This document shows positions 47,518 through 61,105 of a stretch of 64,000 nt of DNA, piece by piece. Origin of the DNA: Accumulibacter sp. (lineage in GTDB: Bacteria; Pseudomonadota; Gammaproteobacteria; Burkholderiales; Rhodocyclaceae). The notes beneath the pieces are model-generated. The model was given only the letters and a program-made list of their open reading frames with translations. It was not told where the DNA came from and ran no database searches. Location: assembly GCF_036625195.1 (NCBI RefSeq), contig NZ_JAZKUG010000001.1, positions 4,960,001 to 5,024,000 of the forward strand, written 5' to 3'. The translations under genes and the position numbers were made by a program. The first letter of the stretch is position 1; every line of letters begins with the position of its first letter.

Positions 47518-48942
47518 CTACCGTAGGAGAGGCTCGGGCACTTGCCGCGAGCCGACGGCGCCCAAATAGGGCAAGCCACGCTGCCGAATGTCGACCCGCA
47601 TCGCGTCGGACAGGTACACCGCAGTAATCTTCTCAAGTACGGGAACCTCCTGCGATCGGCGGAAATCCTCGGCGGCATCCTGATCGAAAAACTCTTCGTC
47701 GCCAACGCTCCCTGACTCCCGATGCAAGACTTTCCATTTCCTGGTACTCGCCACCCACCGCAGCTCGAATCGCCGACTCAATGTCGGGAACTGCGCCTCT
47801 TCCAACTGCGCACCCCATGACTTGACCAGCTTGGCGACTGCGGCTGGGACGATTCGGTCATAGAAAGCTCGCAGGCCGTCGGCATTTGCCCATGGAAATC
47901 GCTCGGCGTGCAGGCTCCCCGGCAACCAAGCTATTCCTGCGAACCCTCGATCTGCGGCAAGCAGCAGCATGATTCTGAGCGCAGCTTCCAGCCAATGATT
48001 GAGGTAGGGATTGAAAGGGGGCGGCTGCGGGTCATCGTCCCATTCGAAGCTGTCGCTGGCCGCATCATCGATTGACCGTCGTTGGCTTGCCTGCTGGATA
48101 GCCGCCCGAAGTTCCTGATTCCAGTCACTCTGGATCTCTTCGAGGACGAGCAGACGCGCGCCGGCGGGCGTCTTGCGCTCGGTGCTGCGCACATGGGCAA
48201 CGATGTTGGGAATGTCGAAGTGCGGTCCAACATACTGCACCGGGAGATTGGGAGCGGTAATGAGCCATTCGGTGTAGTTTTCGCCCTCGGGGAGTACGTA
48301 AAGCGCGAAGCGATTGAGGCTCCTCGTCTGGCCGATGAATCCCACGGCGGCAAGGCGCCGCGCCATGCGCTCAACCAGAGCCCGGCCGTAGGCCATCGCC
48401 TCCTGGGAGCTGGCAAAGCGCCGCTCTACCGGGTGCGACGCCAGTTTTCTTCGTCCCCGAGGAACCGACAACGACCAGTACCGATGCCGGCCAAACAATC
48501 CGGGGTCGACTTCCAGATGCAACCAGATACACAACCCGAAGGCGCGATCCATGTAATGCAACAGGCGGGCCTCGCGTCGACCTCGCCACACGACGATGGA
48601 TGGAAATTCGGTCGGGCGTTGTTGTTTTTCGTAACGGACGATCGGCTGGTATTCATCGGTGACACGGCGCTGTAGAACGAGTTCGCAGGGAGGCGCGTGC
48701 TTCAGAAAGGCGAGCAGTTCGTCGATGTGCAGCAGGGTCGCATGGTGTTCTTCCAGCTCCGGGATGACGTTGGACCATTCGATCTCGACACCGCTGACTC
48801 CTCTTCCCTGCAAGTTGCGGATGCTGCCAATCCACTGTTGCGGCGTTCCTTTCGCCTGGCCAGTGGCGACAAGCTGCCGCTGGAGCGGCGACCAGAGATT
48901 GATCGGTGAAAGCTCGTATTCCTTCCCTGTTCGCTTTTTCAT
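47518..48942 (-). CDS. Stand-alone module of phage 'large polyvalent' proteins
   Basis: A 474-residue protein. Its blocks match, in order, a conserved module within giant phage and plasmid polyvalent proteins: SPLQRQLVATGQAKGTPQQW with GVEIEW (20-56), LLHIDELLAFL (71-80), ENYTEWLITAPNL (221-233), NIVAHVRSTERKTPAGARLL (246-265), LEEIQSDWNQ (267-276), and a WLEAALRIMLLLAADRGF--IAWLPGSLHAERF with ADGLRAFYDRIVP tail. Function of the module is not established; polyvalent proteins protect incoming DNA or modify the host. The gene lies 46 bases after the Res-like gene on the same strand, making it the last gene of the restriction operon. I found no catalytic motif that names an activity. Confidence 0.7.
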   Translation of the reverse strand: MKKRTGKEYELSPINLWSPLQRQLVATGQAKGTPQQWIGSIRNLQGRGVSGVEIEWSNVIPELEEHHATLLHIDELLAFLKHAPPCELVLQRRVTDEYQPIVRYEKQQRPTEFPSIVVWRGRREARLLHYMDRAFGLCIWLHLEVDPGLFGRHRYWSLSVPRGRRKLASHPVERRFASSQEAMAYGRALVERMARRLAAVGFIGQTRSLNRFALYVLPEGENYTEWLITAPNLPVQYVGPHFDIPNIVAHVRSTERKTPAGARLLVLEEIQSDWNQELRAAIQQASQRRSIDDAASDSFEWDDDPQPPPFNPYLNHWLEAALRIMLLLAADRGFAGIAWLPGSLHAERFPWANADGLRAFYDRIVPAAVAKLVKSWGAQLEEAQFPTLSRRFELRWVASTRKWKVLHRESGSVGDEEFFDQDAAEDFRRSQEVPVLEKITAVYLSDAMRVDIRQRGLPYLGAVGSRQVPEPLLR

Positions 48943-48988
48943 GGCGTTGAACTCGGCCCAGCCCTGTTCACTTTGCCGTCATCCCTGC

Positions 48989-51900
48989 TCAGCGCGCCAC
49001 ACCACCGGCGTAGGCCGCGTCGATCATGCTCTTGATGTAGCTGTCGCTGTCCTCCTCCTGGAACAGGATGTGCCGCCGCTGCATCTCCCTCTTCTCCATG
49101 TTCCACAGCATCGTCATCGTGTGCGAGTGCGTGTTCGAGACGATGAACGACTGCAGGCGCACGCTGGCATCACCGAGGCGTTGTTCAATCTCCTTGATGC
49201 TCTCGTGAAACTGGATCTTTGGATCGCTCGGCCCGAGATTGCGGATACCCTTGGGGTCCACGAAGATCACATGTTGGATGCCGTCCGCGAGCAGCCAGAG
49301 GATGAAGTCGGGGTGGAAATTGCCGGCCTCGAAGAATCCCACGCCGCGACCCTTGCTCAGGTTGCGCAACAGGTAGAGTTCTCTGGTTCTGAAGAAGTCG
49401 GCGTTTGCGTCGTGAAAGGCCTTGAGATCCTCGACGAAGCGGCGCTCGCCCTTGTTCAGCGCCGTGGGGCTGATCTCGACGATCTTGGTGTCGAGATAGA
49501 GCAGCGGCTGATACAGATGCTGGCCGAACCAGATCGCCTTCATGCCCGCGAATGCCCACGGCTGCAGGTCGCCATTCGCGATCGCGACCTTCAGTTCCCT
49601 GAGCTTGGCGGCGATCGCTTCCTCCGACTTGTCGATCAGGATGCGGTAGCCGCTCTGTTCGGGAGATTCTCGGACGCTCAGGAAGTTCGGGTCGTCCTCG
49701 GCGAGATCCCGATACTCCAGGTGCGGCAGTTCCCATTCGCGCTTGCGGAACGTGTAGTAGCGCTCGGTATACTTCCTGAGCAGGGCGACGGCGATCTCAT
49801 CCCACAGACGCACTTTCTCGAAAGAATCGAAGGCCAGTTCTTCGGCAGGAATCTGCAGCCGGTACCAGCTCTGATCGGCGAGCAGTCGCTCGATGGCCGA
49901 TCGTGCCAGGTTCAGGTTGTACCAGCCGCGCTCGGCCTTGAACCGCTCCAGCTCGAAGGTCATCCGGTCGAAGTCGAGGAAGGCCACATGCCGGGCGCTG
50001 AGGTGGGTCTCGTTGAGCGCGGCATTCGCATCGCCGCCAATCAGACCACCCGCTTTCATCGCCTGAATCTTGGGGTACCAGTTGAGCACCACCTGGTTTT
50101 TCTGCAGGTACGCCGTGCTCGGGTCGCGGGTCGGGTCCGGCCGGGCCAGGGTCGGCACCGGACCGAGCTTGCGGAACGCGTCGCCGAAATCGGTGCTGAC
50201 ACCGTTGATCGTCTTCTTGAGGCGGACTGTCTTGAGTTTCTGCGTGCCGAGGTTCCTGATCACCGGCAGCAGGAAGTCGTGTCGATCGTCGTTCGTCGGC
50301 AAGCCCTCTTCTTCAAGGAAATCGCGGAACTGCGCCATGTAGTCGGCGTGAATGCCGAAGATACCGAGGGTCTCCAGCACGCTGAGGTGCTTGGGCCGAT
50401 CGACGCCGTCGGGCAGGCGTGCCCTGCTGCTGCGCTTGAGGCTCAGGTCGTAGCCCTTGAGCCGCACGCCGCGTCCGAAGAGCTGGATGATCTGCGCGCC
50501 TTCCCCCTTGCCGACGTTCATCAGGCCCATGGTGGACACGCGCCAACTGCTCCAGCCCTCGGTGAACTTCTTCGACCCGATCAGGAGATTCACCGTCGAC
50601 TGCGGCTTGTTGATCTCCTGAAACAGCGAGCCCGAGAATTCACGTTCGCCGGTCGCCAGGTGATGCTGCTCGCACAGCTTCACCAGCTTGGCGTCGTCAC
50701 CGACGTTGATGACGCCGAAGGGCGGGTTGTCGGCGCCGAGTCGTAGCGCCACTTCGCCGGCCGCGCCCTTCAGGTTCTCGACATAGAGGAGTCCGCCGCG
50801 CGGCGCGTTGAAGAGCGTTTCAAGCGTTTCATCGAAGACCTGTGCCGGCGACAGCCCGCAGGTGTTGAGATAGGCGAAGCGTCCGGCAAACAGGTTCCTG
50901 CCCGTCGCGGTGACCAGGCCCTGATGCAGGATGCGTTCGATTTGCTGGATGCTGGTCGCGCGGTTTGCCACATAGCGTGCGAGAAACTGCAGGATCTCGA
51001 CGATATCCGAAGCATCCCGCGTGGCCAGCGTCGCCGTCACGCTGCCGCCGACGAAGATCCACAGGGGTTTCTCGATGTGGAAGGGCCGGAAGGTCGCGCC
51101 CTGCTCGCGGTAGAGTCGCTGCTGCTGGAAGAACGACAACAGGCACGCCACCAGATACAGTTCAAGGTGCTTCTGCTGTGTTCCCTCGTCGAGGTTCAGG
51201 ATCTGGTAGTCCTTGCCGAAACCGTCGCCGTAGAAGTAGCGGTACGAGTAATCGAACAGCGTGCTCCTGGCGTAGAGATCGATGAGCTTTGGCCTGCCCT
51301 TGACCGCCTGCCCGAAAGTGGCCGAGTACTCGAACGAAAAGCCCTTCTCGGACAGCGCGTTGCGAAAGCGCATCCACGCGCCCTCTTCGCCGCTGCTGGT
51401 GCCGCGGTGGCCTTCGTCCACCAGTACCAGGTTGTTGCCCTCGAAGTCATCGATGGCGATGGTCGTGTCGCCCATCTCGTCGCGCAGCCGGGTCACTTCG
51501 AGGATCTCCACCGCCTGGCCGGAGAACAGCCCGCGCCCCTTCTTGCTGAACAGCTCGGCGTCGATGCCCGCCGCTTCGAACTCGCGCAGGTGCTGCCGGG
51601 AAAGCCCCTCGTTGGGCGTCAGCAGCAGGATGCGGTTCAGTTCCCGGCGTCGCCCGTGCGTCTTCAGCGCGTGTTGGTACTGGAGAATGTTGGCGTGCAT
51701 CAGGAGCGTCTTGCCGCTACCGGTGGCGCTCCAGTAGGCCAGCTTGTTGAGCTGCGACCAGGCTTCGGCGGTTTCGTCGAAGGGCGTAATCTGGTCAGCC
51801 TCGGGCTTGTCGGCGTTGTAGACGGCGATCTGCGTGTTCAGCGCGGCGAGCAGCGCCTGGGGATCGCGGAAGTAACGGTCGAGATAGATTTCGGTGAACA

Positions 51901-52279
51901 GGAGGGTGAGGTACTGGAAATATTTCCAGACGATCGGCTGCTCGCCGTGCGTGAGTCGTCGCTCGTTCAGCCGCTGCGTGTGCCTGACGATGTTCTGGTC
52001 GTATTCGAGCAACAGTTCGGTCGGCAATTGCGTCAGGTTGAAAAGCTGGGCGGTGAGCGCGTGGTGAAAGTGGTGAACCTGGTTCTCATCGAGGCCCTCC
52101 AGGCTTTCGTGGCGCAGGTGCTCGGCCAGATCGTCGAAGTGCTTGACGTTGAACAGCGACAGCAACCACTGATTCAGCACCAGCTTGTGGGGGAATGGCA
52201 CCTGTGGCTGCCTGCTGGTGCGGCTTCGCGGTGCGGCCGGTGCTGCGGCCGCCGGGTTGCGTGGGCGCCCTCGTGGCAT
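48989..52279 (-). CDS. Type III restriction-like helicase-nuclease (Res-like)
   Basis: A 1096-residue protein. The superfamily 2 helicase core has Walker A ATGSGKT (185-191), DEGH (288-291) and a distal QLFGRGVRLKG motif. Near residues 985-1010 FHPDFILWLL followed by VIFVDPKG fits the PD-(D/E)xK endonuclease signature of Res subunits. It overlaps the DUF1016 gene by one base (TGATG). Together with the methyltransferase it should cut unmodified DNA in a translocation-dependent manner. An unusual feature is the extra SNF2 helicase and nuclease in the same operon. Confidence 0.88.
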   Translation of the reverse strand: MPRGRPRNPAAAAPAAPRSRTSRQPQVPFPHKLVLNQWLLSLFNVKHFDDLAEHLRHESLEGLDENQVHHFHHALTAQLFNLTQLPTELLLEYDQNIVRHTQRLNERRLTHGEQPIVWKYFQYLTLLFTEIYLDRYFRDPQALLAALNTQIAVYNADKPEADQITPFDETAEAWSQLNKLAYWSATGSGKTLLMHANILQYQHALKTHGRRRELNRILLLTPNEGLSRQHLREFEAAGIDAELFSKKGRGLFSGQAVEILEVTRLRDEMGDTTIAIDDFEGNNLVLVDEGHRGTSSGEEGAWMRFRNALSEKGFSFEYSATFGQAVKGRPKLIDLYARSTLFDYSYRYFYGDGFGKDYQILNLDEGTQQKHLELYLVACLLSFFQQQRLYREQGATFRPFHIEKPLWIFVGGSVTATLATRDASDIVEILQFLARYVANRATSIQQIERILHQGLVTATGRNLFAGRFAYLNTCGLSPAQVFDETLETLFNAPRGGLLYVENLKGAAGEVALRLGADNPPFGVINVGDDAKLVKLCEQHHLATGEREFSGSLFQEINKPQSTVNLLIGSKKFTEGWSSWRVSTMGLMNVGKGEGAQIIQLFGRGVRLKGYDLSLKRSSRARLPDGVDRPKHLSVLETLGIFGIHADYMAQFRDFLEEEGLPTNDDRHDFLLPVIRNLGTQKLKTVRLKKTINGVSTDFGDAFRKLGPVPTLARPDPTRDPSTAYLQKNQVVLNWYPKIQAMKAGGLIGGDANAALNETHLSARHVAFLDFDRMTFELERFKAERGWYNLNLARSAIERLLADQSWYRLQIPAEELAFDSFEKVRLWDEIAVALLRKYTERYYTFRKREWELPHLEYRDLAEDDPNFLSVRESPEQSGYRILIDKSEEAIAAKLRELKVAIANGDLQPWAFAGMKAIWFGQHLYQPLLYLDTKIVEISPTALNKGERRFVEDLKAFHDANADFFRTRELYLLRNLSKGRGVGFFEAGNFHPDFILWLLADGIQHVIFVDPKGIRNLGPSDPKIQFHESIKEIEQRLGDASVRLQSFIVSNTHSHTMTMLWNMEKREMQRRHILFQEEDSDSYIKSMIDAAYAGGVAR

Positions 52280-53459
52280 CAGTGCTCTCCCCCAGCGGGT
52301 CCGGGTTTGCCAGCCGGAATCTGGCCAGCGCTCGTTTCACCGAGTACCCCCGCCGCCAGTTGTTGCTCGATGAAGCGTTGCATCTCCTCTTTCTTCGGCA
52401 GTTCCAGCAGGTACTTCGATACGAACAGCCCGTTGTCGATGCCGGCCAGCGCGTATTCCACCAAGGCATGATCCTTCTGCGTGCACAGCAGGATGCCCAC
52501 CGGCGGATTGTCGCCGGCCGTCATCATGTTCTTGCGATACCAGCTCACATAGGTGTTCAGTTGGCCGATGTTCTCGTGGCTGAATGCGGCGATTTTCAGT
52601 TCCAGCAGGACATGGCATTTGAGAATGCGGTGATAGAAGACGAGGTCCACGAAGTTGTGGCTGTCGCCGATCAGGATGCGCTTCTGTCGCGCCTCGAAAC
52701 AGAAGCCGTGGCCGAGTTCGAGCAGGAAGTCGTGCAGCTTGTTCAGGAGCTGATCTTCGAGATGCGATTCGCTCATCACCTCCTGCGGCTTCAAGCCCAG
52801 GAACTCGAAGACGTAGGGGTCGCGGATAGTCAGCGTCGGCTCGGCGCGCTCGGCATCTTCCTGAGCCAGAGCGGCCAGTTTCGCCTTGTCCGTCGAAAGC
52901 CCGGATCGCTCGTAGTAAAGGCTGGCAATCTGCCGCTTCAGCTCCCGCACCGACCAGTTGCCACGAATGCACTCCAGCTCGTAAAAGGCCCGTTTGGTCG
53001 TGTCGTCGCATTGCAGCAGCTCCACGATGTGGCTGAACGAGAGCCTGCTCAGGACATCGCCGGCGGCAACACCGAATCCGGGAGTCGGTGACTCCCGATT
53101 GTTGCCGAAATTCGTTTGCGGCAAGAGAGCAACGCCCAATTCGGGAGTCAGCGTCTCCCGAATCTGCGGATAACTCAGATAGAACTGGCGGTAGCGCCGC
53201 AGTTCTCTCGCCTCGGCGCGGCTGACGCCGGCCACCATCAGCCGTTCCGACAATCGCTCGATCAACGTGTCGCCATACTGGGCGCGGTCCGACCCCTGTT
53301 GCTCGTACTCCGTGATGTACAGACCGATCAGCCAGTTGCGCAGGGTGAGGCTGGTATTGACCGCCCGCGACGCCTGCGCCGCCAGCCTGGCGTGCGCGTT
53401 CCCGATGGTCGTCACCAGACGTTCGAAAGACAGTGCAGCGGCGGCCGGGGGGGTGGTAC

Positions 53460-53463
<4 letters not shown>
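52279..53463 (-). CDS. DUF1016 / YhcG-family PD-(D/E)xK nuclease
   Basis: A 394-residue protein. The N-terminal DUF1016 helical domain has RNWLIGLYITEYEQQGSDRA, YGDTLIERLSERL and RRYRQFYLSYP. The C-terminal nuclease domain has FVDLVFYHRILKCHVLLELK, which holds the D and ExK catalytic residues, followed by the FSHENIGQLNTYVSWYRKN block. YhcG proteins are restriction-like nucleases found in defence loci. Its start overlaps the methyltransferase stop by 4 bases (ATGA) and its stop overlaps the Res-like start by one base, so it is translationally embedded in the operon. Confidence 0.9.
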
Positions 53464-56822
<3,359 letters not shown>

Positions 56823-56865
56823 CGCGACGTCTATCCTCGGTGATTCATGTTCGGCATGCGGCGGA

Positions 56866-59763
56866 CTACTGAACGGCCCAGCGTATGGTGAATAGCGCCT
56901 CGCTCACGGTGCGCTGCGCGAGGCGCCGTTCCAGGGATTCGATCAGGGAATCGCGCTTCTCCATGATTTCGTCCTCTGCCTTGAAAATGTCTTGCCGCTG
57001 GCGGCGTTGCTGTTTTTCCAGCTTCTGCAACTGCTGCTGAATTTCGTGCTGCTCTTCAAGCGTGACCGCTTGGCGTGCCTCCCGTCGTAGGGCCTTGATC
57101 TGTTCCTTGGTCGCTGCAAGCGCCTTTTCCGCCGACAGCACCATGTCGTCGGCCCACTTTTCCAGCTTCTCGCGCGCCTGGTGGAAGTGGACGCTGTTCC
57201 GTTCGAGCGAACGGCTGATCGTCGCCTTGGCGTGCCTCTCGGCATCCGCGTCCAGCCGTTGCTGCACGCTGGCCGGGAGTTCCTCATCACCCTGCAGGCG
57301 CCCCGAACAGCCGAAGAGCTTCTCCATCGTTTCCTGGTCGAGCGAGGCACCGCCATCGTCAAAGCCGGAGAACAGCAGGTACTCCTCGCGCTCATAGGAC
57401 TCGACCACGAGGCGGGCAAGTGTCAGGAAACCCATCTTCCCACGGAGTGCTTCAACTGCATGGATGCGCGTCGGATGATGCGACACATCGAACACGATCC
57501 GCGCCGGAGGTGTCGCCATCGCCTTGGCGCTCTCGATGACATGCTCGCCCAACGGATGCGAGACGCGATAGAGAAACTGGGTGCTCTCCTCGCCATCGTC
57601 CGCGTTGGCAGGCTGCTGCGACCGGGGGCGCGACTTGGACATCAGGTGGTAATGGCCTCGCGCGATGTCCGTTCGTGGTGGACGTTCGAGGTCAAATACC
57701 AGCTTGCCGTCGTCGAAGCTGGCCCGACCGGCGAGCATGAAGCGGGTCAAGGACCAGAAGCGCTCGCCAAAGCGATCGAGCTGCGCCTTGGCGTCATCAA
57801 GCTGCAGCCGAAGGCGATGATGCACGTCCTCGTCAAAGTGCTCGAACAGTGTCCGGCGCGTGTCGTCCAGACGGGTGCGGATCTGCTCGTCCATTTCCGC
57901 TTGCAGGGTGTGAAACGCCGCATCGATCTCCTGGGGCGTTCGGCATCCCTGGTAGATGGCGAGGATACGCTTCTCGAAGTCGACGCCGGACTCGATGGTT
58001 CCAAGCACCTCGTCGGAGGCGCCGAAGACGCCGTTGAAGAGGCTGAACTTTTCTCCCAGCAACTCCAGCACGCGGCGGTCGGCCTCGTTGCGTTCGTTCA
58101 GGAAATTGATCACCACCACGTCGTGTCGTTGACCGTAGCGGTGACAACGGCCGATCCGCTGCTCGATTCGCTGCGGGTTCCAGGGCAGGTCGTAGTTGAT
58201 GACCAGCGAGCAGAACTGCAGGTTGATGCCTTCCGACGCGGCTTCGGTGGCGAGGAGGATCATGCCGTCGTCGCGGAAGTGTTCGATGAGCGCAGTACGC
58301 ACATCGACGGCGCGGGAAGCAGAGGACCGGCCGCTGTCCTGGTTTTTCTCGACCCAGCTCTGGTAGATGGCGCTGGCTTCCGGCCCGCTGTTGCTGCCGT
58401 TGAATAGCACCACCTGTCCGCGGTAGCCGTTCGATTCAAGGAAGGTCTTCAGGTATTCCTGCGTACGGCGGGACTCGGTGAAGAGCAGCGCCTTGCGTGC
58501 GGCTCCGGTGGCAGTCATCTGTGCGAAACCGATGTCCAGCGCGGTGAGCAATGTTCTTGTCTTGGTGTCGGTGCCGATGCTGCGCGCCCAGTCTGCGAGC
58601 CGCTGCAGAATCTCGATCTCTTCCCGAAGCTGCTGGCGATCAATGGTGTGTGGCGCGTTGCCGGCGTCGGCTTCGGCAGACTCCCCGAGGATCTCATCGA
58701 GCAGGTCGTCCTCGATCTCCTCGGAATCGATCAGACCCTCGGTCAACTCGGGGTCGTCGACTATCTTGTCGTCGCTCAGCTTTTCGAGACGGGCACGCAG
58801 GGTGTCGAGGGTAGCCGCGATCGCTGGCGAGGAGGAGGCCAGCAGCTTGCGCAGGATCAGCGCGGTCAGATGCCGCTGGCGCGAGGGCAGCGCGTAGCTG
58901 TCTTCGCGCTGCAGGAATCCAGACACCGCCTCGTAGAGCGCGTGTTCGTCGTCGCTGGGCGTGAACGGCCGCGTGATCGGCCGCCGCTCGGTGTAGCGGA
59001 TGTACTCGGTGACCTGGTTACGCAGTGTGCGCTTGCAGAAACCGGCGAGCCGCTGGCGCAACTCGCTGACGCTACTGCCAGCGCTGGCATACTGAGATCG
59101 GAAGGAGTTGAGATCCCCGAACAGATGCTCGTCAAGGAGGGTCGATAGCCCGTACAGTTCGAGAAGGGAGTTCTGCAGCGGCGTTGCCGTGAGCAGGATC
59201 TTGCGACAGTCTTCGGTCGCCCAGCGTATGCCTTGGCCCAGCTTGTTGCTCGGCCGATAAGCGTTGCGCAGCTTGTGGGCTTCGTCGATGACCACCAGAT
59301 CCCAAGCGAAGGTCTTGAGTTCCTCGCGCAAGGTGCTCGCGTAGTTCAGCGACAGGATGAGTACGGCCTTCTCGCCCAAGGGCGCGCCGCCACTCCGTTG
59401 TGCCTCGCGATAGGATTTGGCGTCGAGCACCCGCGTGGGGAGGTTGAACTTCTCCTGCAACTCCATTGCCCACTGCTTGCGCAGTGATGCCGGGCAGATC
59501 ACCAGCAGACGGCGCTTGCGCTCAGCCCAGAACTGACAGAGCACGATACCCGCCTCGATCGTTTTCCCGAGACCAACCTCGTCGGCCAGGATCACGCCCT
59601 TGGATAGCGGCGACTGCAAGGCGAAGAGCGCCGCCTCGATCTGGTGCGGGTTGAGATCCACCGCCGCATCGAAAAGCGACATCGACAGACGGTCCATGCC
59701 AGTCGCCGCGCGACGGGTGAGGTCGTGGGCGAAGTACTTGGCGTGGTGCGGGGTCAGGATCAT
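56866..59763 (-). CDS. SNF2/RapA-like helicase of the restriction operon (DrmD-like)
   Basis: A 965-residue protein starting at the ATG at 59763, whose upstream open frame has no Shine-Dalgarno. Walker A is DEVGLGKT (61-68), the DEAH box is at 160-163 and motif III is LLTATP. The C-terminal helicase part has TEAASEGINLQFCSLVINYD and QRIGRCHRYGQ. A coiled coil (about 860-930: QHEIQQQLQKLEKQQRRQRQ) ends the protein. Such helicases occur as DrmD in DISARM and as translocases in other defence systems. It is the first gene of the operon with the methyltransferase, DUF1016 nuclease and Res-like protein. Confidence 0.92.
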   Translation of the reverse strand: MILTPHHAKYFAHDLTRRAATGMDRLSMSLFDAAVDLNPHQIEAALFALQSPLSKGVILADEVGLGKTIEAGIVLCQFWAERKRRLLVICPASLRKQWAMELQEKFNLPTRVLDAKSYREAQRSGGAPLGEKAVLILSLNYASTLREELKTFAWDLVVIDEAHKLRNAYRPSNKLGQGIRWATEDCRKILLTATPLQNSLLELYGLSTLLDEHLFGDLNSFRSQYASAGSSVSELRQRLAGFCKRTLRNQVTEYIRYTERRPITRPFTPSDDEHALYEAVSGFLQREDSYALPSRQRHLTALILRKLLASSSPAIAATLDTLRARLEKLSDDKIVDDPELTEGLIDSEEIEDDLLDEILGESAEADAGNAPHTIDRQQLREEIEILQRLADWARSIGTDTKTRTLLTALDIGFAQMTATGAARKALLFTESRRTQEYLKTFLESNGYRGQVVLFNGSNSGPEASAIYQSWVEKNQDSGRSSASRAVDVRTALIEHFRDDGMILLATEAASEGINLQFCSLVINYDLPWNPQRIEQRIGRCHRYGQRHDVVVINFLNERNEADRRVLELLGEKFSLFNGVFGASDEVLGTIESGVDFEKRILAIYQGCRTPQEIDAAFHTLQAEMDEQIRTRLDDTRRTLFEHFDEDVHHRLRLQLDDAKAQLDRFGERFWSLTRFMLAGRASFDDGKLVFDLERPPRTDIARGHYHLMSKSRPRSQQPANADDGEESTQFLYRVSHPLGEHVIESAKAMATPPARIVFDVSHHPTRIHAVEALRGKMGFLTLARLVVESYEREEYLLFSGFDDGGASLDQETMEKLFGCSGRLQGDEELPASVQQRLDADAERHAKATISRSLERNSVHFHQAREKLEKWADDMVLSAEKALAATKEQIKALRREARQAVTLEEQHEIQQQLQKLEKQQRRQRQDIFKAEDEIMEKRDSLIESLERRLAQRTVSEALFTIRWAVQ

Positions 59764-60174
59764 CGGCGCAGGGATCGGTTCTTTCGGAGGCAGGTGTCGA
59801 GGCGCCTGTCGTGATTCCCGTTTCTCACTGGCTGACGGCGAGTACGGGTATGCACACGGCGGCGACAGCCTGATTGCCGCCGGAAAAAACGGCACTGCAG
59901 GACGGCGAGCATTCCGTATCGCGGCTTGTGTGAAGCGTCCAGAGGGCGGCACGCGGCCAGATTGTACGCGAGCATCATCCCGTGTCAAAAGCTTGTCGTC
60001 GCCGGAGGGTTGCTGCTTCAACAGTCTGGGACACGCCACCCTCTCGAAACGTCCACGTCACGGCGCTCCCCGTGTTCTCGTTGTTGACAACCGCGACACG
60101 CTCCTTGGAACGAACGTCCCCGACGTCGGTCGATCTGGTAATATTGTGATTGTCACGAAACCAACGGGGAACCG
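59764..60174. other. Divergent intergenic region, no gene seen
   Basis: About 410 bp between the SNF2 gene and the small plus-strand genes. It holds ttgttgacaa at about 60079-60088 and a taatatt at about 60137-60143, which may be promoter elements, but spacing is not convincing. It must contain the promoters of two divergent operons. Confidence 0.5.
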
Positions 60175-60480
60175 ATGTCCGACAAATCTGTGACAGTCCC
60201 GAAACGCGGCCGCCCGCGCCTGGGTGAGCAAGCGTTGAGCGCTGCGGAGCGCAAGCGCGCGCAGCGCCAGCGTGACAGCCGCGCGGCGCTAGACGCCATC
60301 GGCGATGAGCAGAACGCGCCACTGCGGGCGCTGCTGGCGGTTCTGGGACGGGTCGAAGCGTCAGAATCCGCTCGGCTTTCTGCACAACGCGCCTGGGCTG
60401 AAATCGGCCGGCGCTATGAGTTCGTGAGTGTCACGGAACAACCCGGCGCTGAAAAAACACCGTCGAGGAACAAAGGATGA
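60175..60480 (+). CDS. Small basic hypothetical protein, probable DNA-binding
   Basis: A 101-residue protein with KRGRPRLGEQALSAAERKRA (AT-hook-like GRPR then basic helix) and an ALLAVLGRVEASESARLSAQ helical centre. It is first of a run of overlapping genes: its stop overlaps the DUF5681 start by 4 bases. No family is recalled. The GRPRLG motif suggests DNA binding in the minor groove. Confidence 0.6.
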   Translation: MSDKSVTVPKRGRPRLGEQALSAAERKRAQRQRDSRAALDAIGDEQNAPLRALLAVLGRVEASESARLSAQRAWAEIGRRYEFVSVTEQPGAEKTPSRNKG

Positions 60481-60911
60481 ACGAAACGACGAAAGCCGAA
60501 AACCTGCGTCCTGGCTGGAAGCCTGGCCAGTCCGGCAATCCGAAGGGGCGACCAAGGGGAAGCCGCAACCGTGTCACTTTGGTTGCCTTGGCCGCGATGG
60601 AGGAAGGCGCCGATGCTATCGCCAGAAAGGTGGTGGACCTGGCGAAGGAAGGTGACATGAGCGCTGCACGGCTGGTGATCGAGCGGCTGGTTCCGGTTGC
60701 GAAGGAGCGCCCGATCTTCCTCGCCTTGCCAGATACGGGATCTGCCGAGGGTATCGCTGAAGCGCAGAACGCCATCTTGCAAGCGGTGGCGGCCGGCGAC
60801 CTTCTGCCCGGCGAGGCCGCGACTCTGGCCGGCATCGTCGAAGCGCGCCGGAAGGCCGTTGAGACACTTGAGCTTGAACAGCGCATCGCAGCACTGGAGA
60901 GCAAGAAGTGA
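60477..60911 (+). CDS. DUF5681 domain protein
   Basis: A 144-residue protein with the DUF5681 core RPGWKPGQSGNPKGRPRGSR followed by a helical part (AIARKVVDLAKEGDMSAARL) and a C-terminal coiled segment (LAGIVEARRKAVETLELEQR). DUF5681 proteins are common in prophages and plasmids, often near terminase genes. Overlaps the neighbours on both sides by 4 bases. Confidence 0.88.
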   Translation: MNETTKAENLRPGWKPGQSGNPKGRPRGSRNRVTLVALAAMEEGADAIARKVVDLAKEGDMSAARLVIERLVPVAKERPIFLALPDTGSAEGIAEAQNAILQAVAAGDLLPGEAATLAGIVEARRKAVETLELEQRIAALESKK

Positions 60912-61105
60912 CGGCAGCACTTGGACGAAGATTGACGAAGCTCGAACAGGAAGCGAATCCTGGAACGAGCGTCGCCGATGCCATACGACAAGTGTATGCC
61001 GACAGGCAGGCCGGTATCACGCGACCACGGCGGGAGTACGTGCCGGGCCAGAGTCGCATCGCTGACCTAATCCATGAGCGACGCATGGCACGGGGTGAAG
61101 CATGA
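60908..61105 (+). CDS. KLE-motif small protein 1
   Basis: A 65-residue protein with a GTG start overlapping the DUF5681 stop. It begins TAALGRRLTKLEQE, then VADAIRQVYADRQAG and a basic tail. The N-terminal RRLxKLE helix is shared with the three next genes. Family not recognised. Confidence 0.65.
   Translation: MTAALGRRLTKLEQEANPGTSVADAIRQVYADRQAGITRPRREYVPGQSRIADLIHERRMARGEA

Noticed and set aside
48659..50746. 695-codon plus-strand open frame opposite the Res-like gene
   Set aside because: Antisense shadow; the minus-strand product has full helicase and nuclease motifs.
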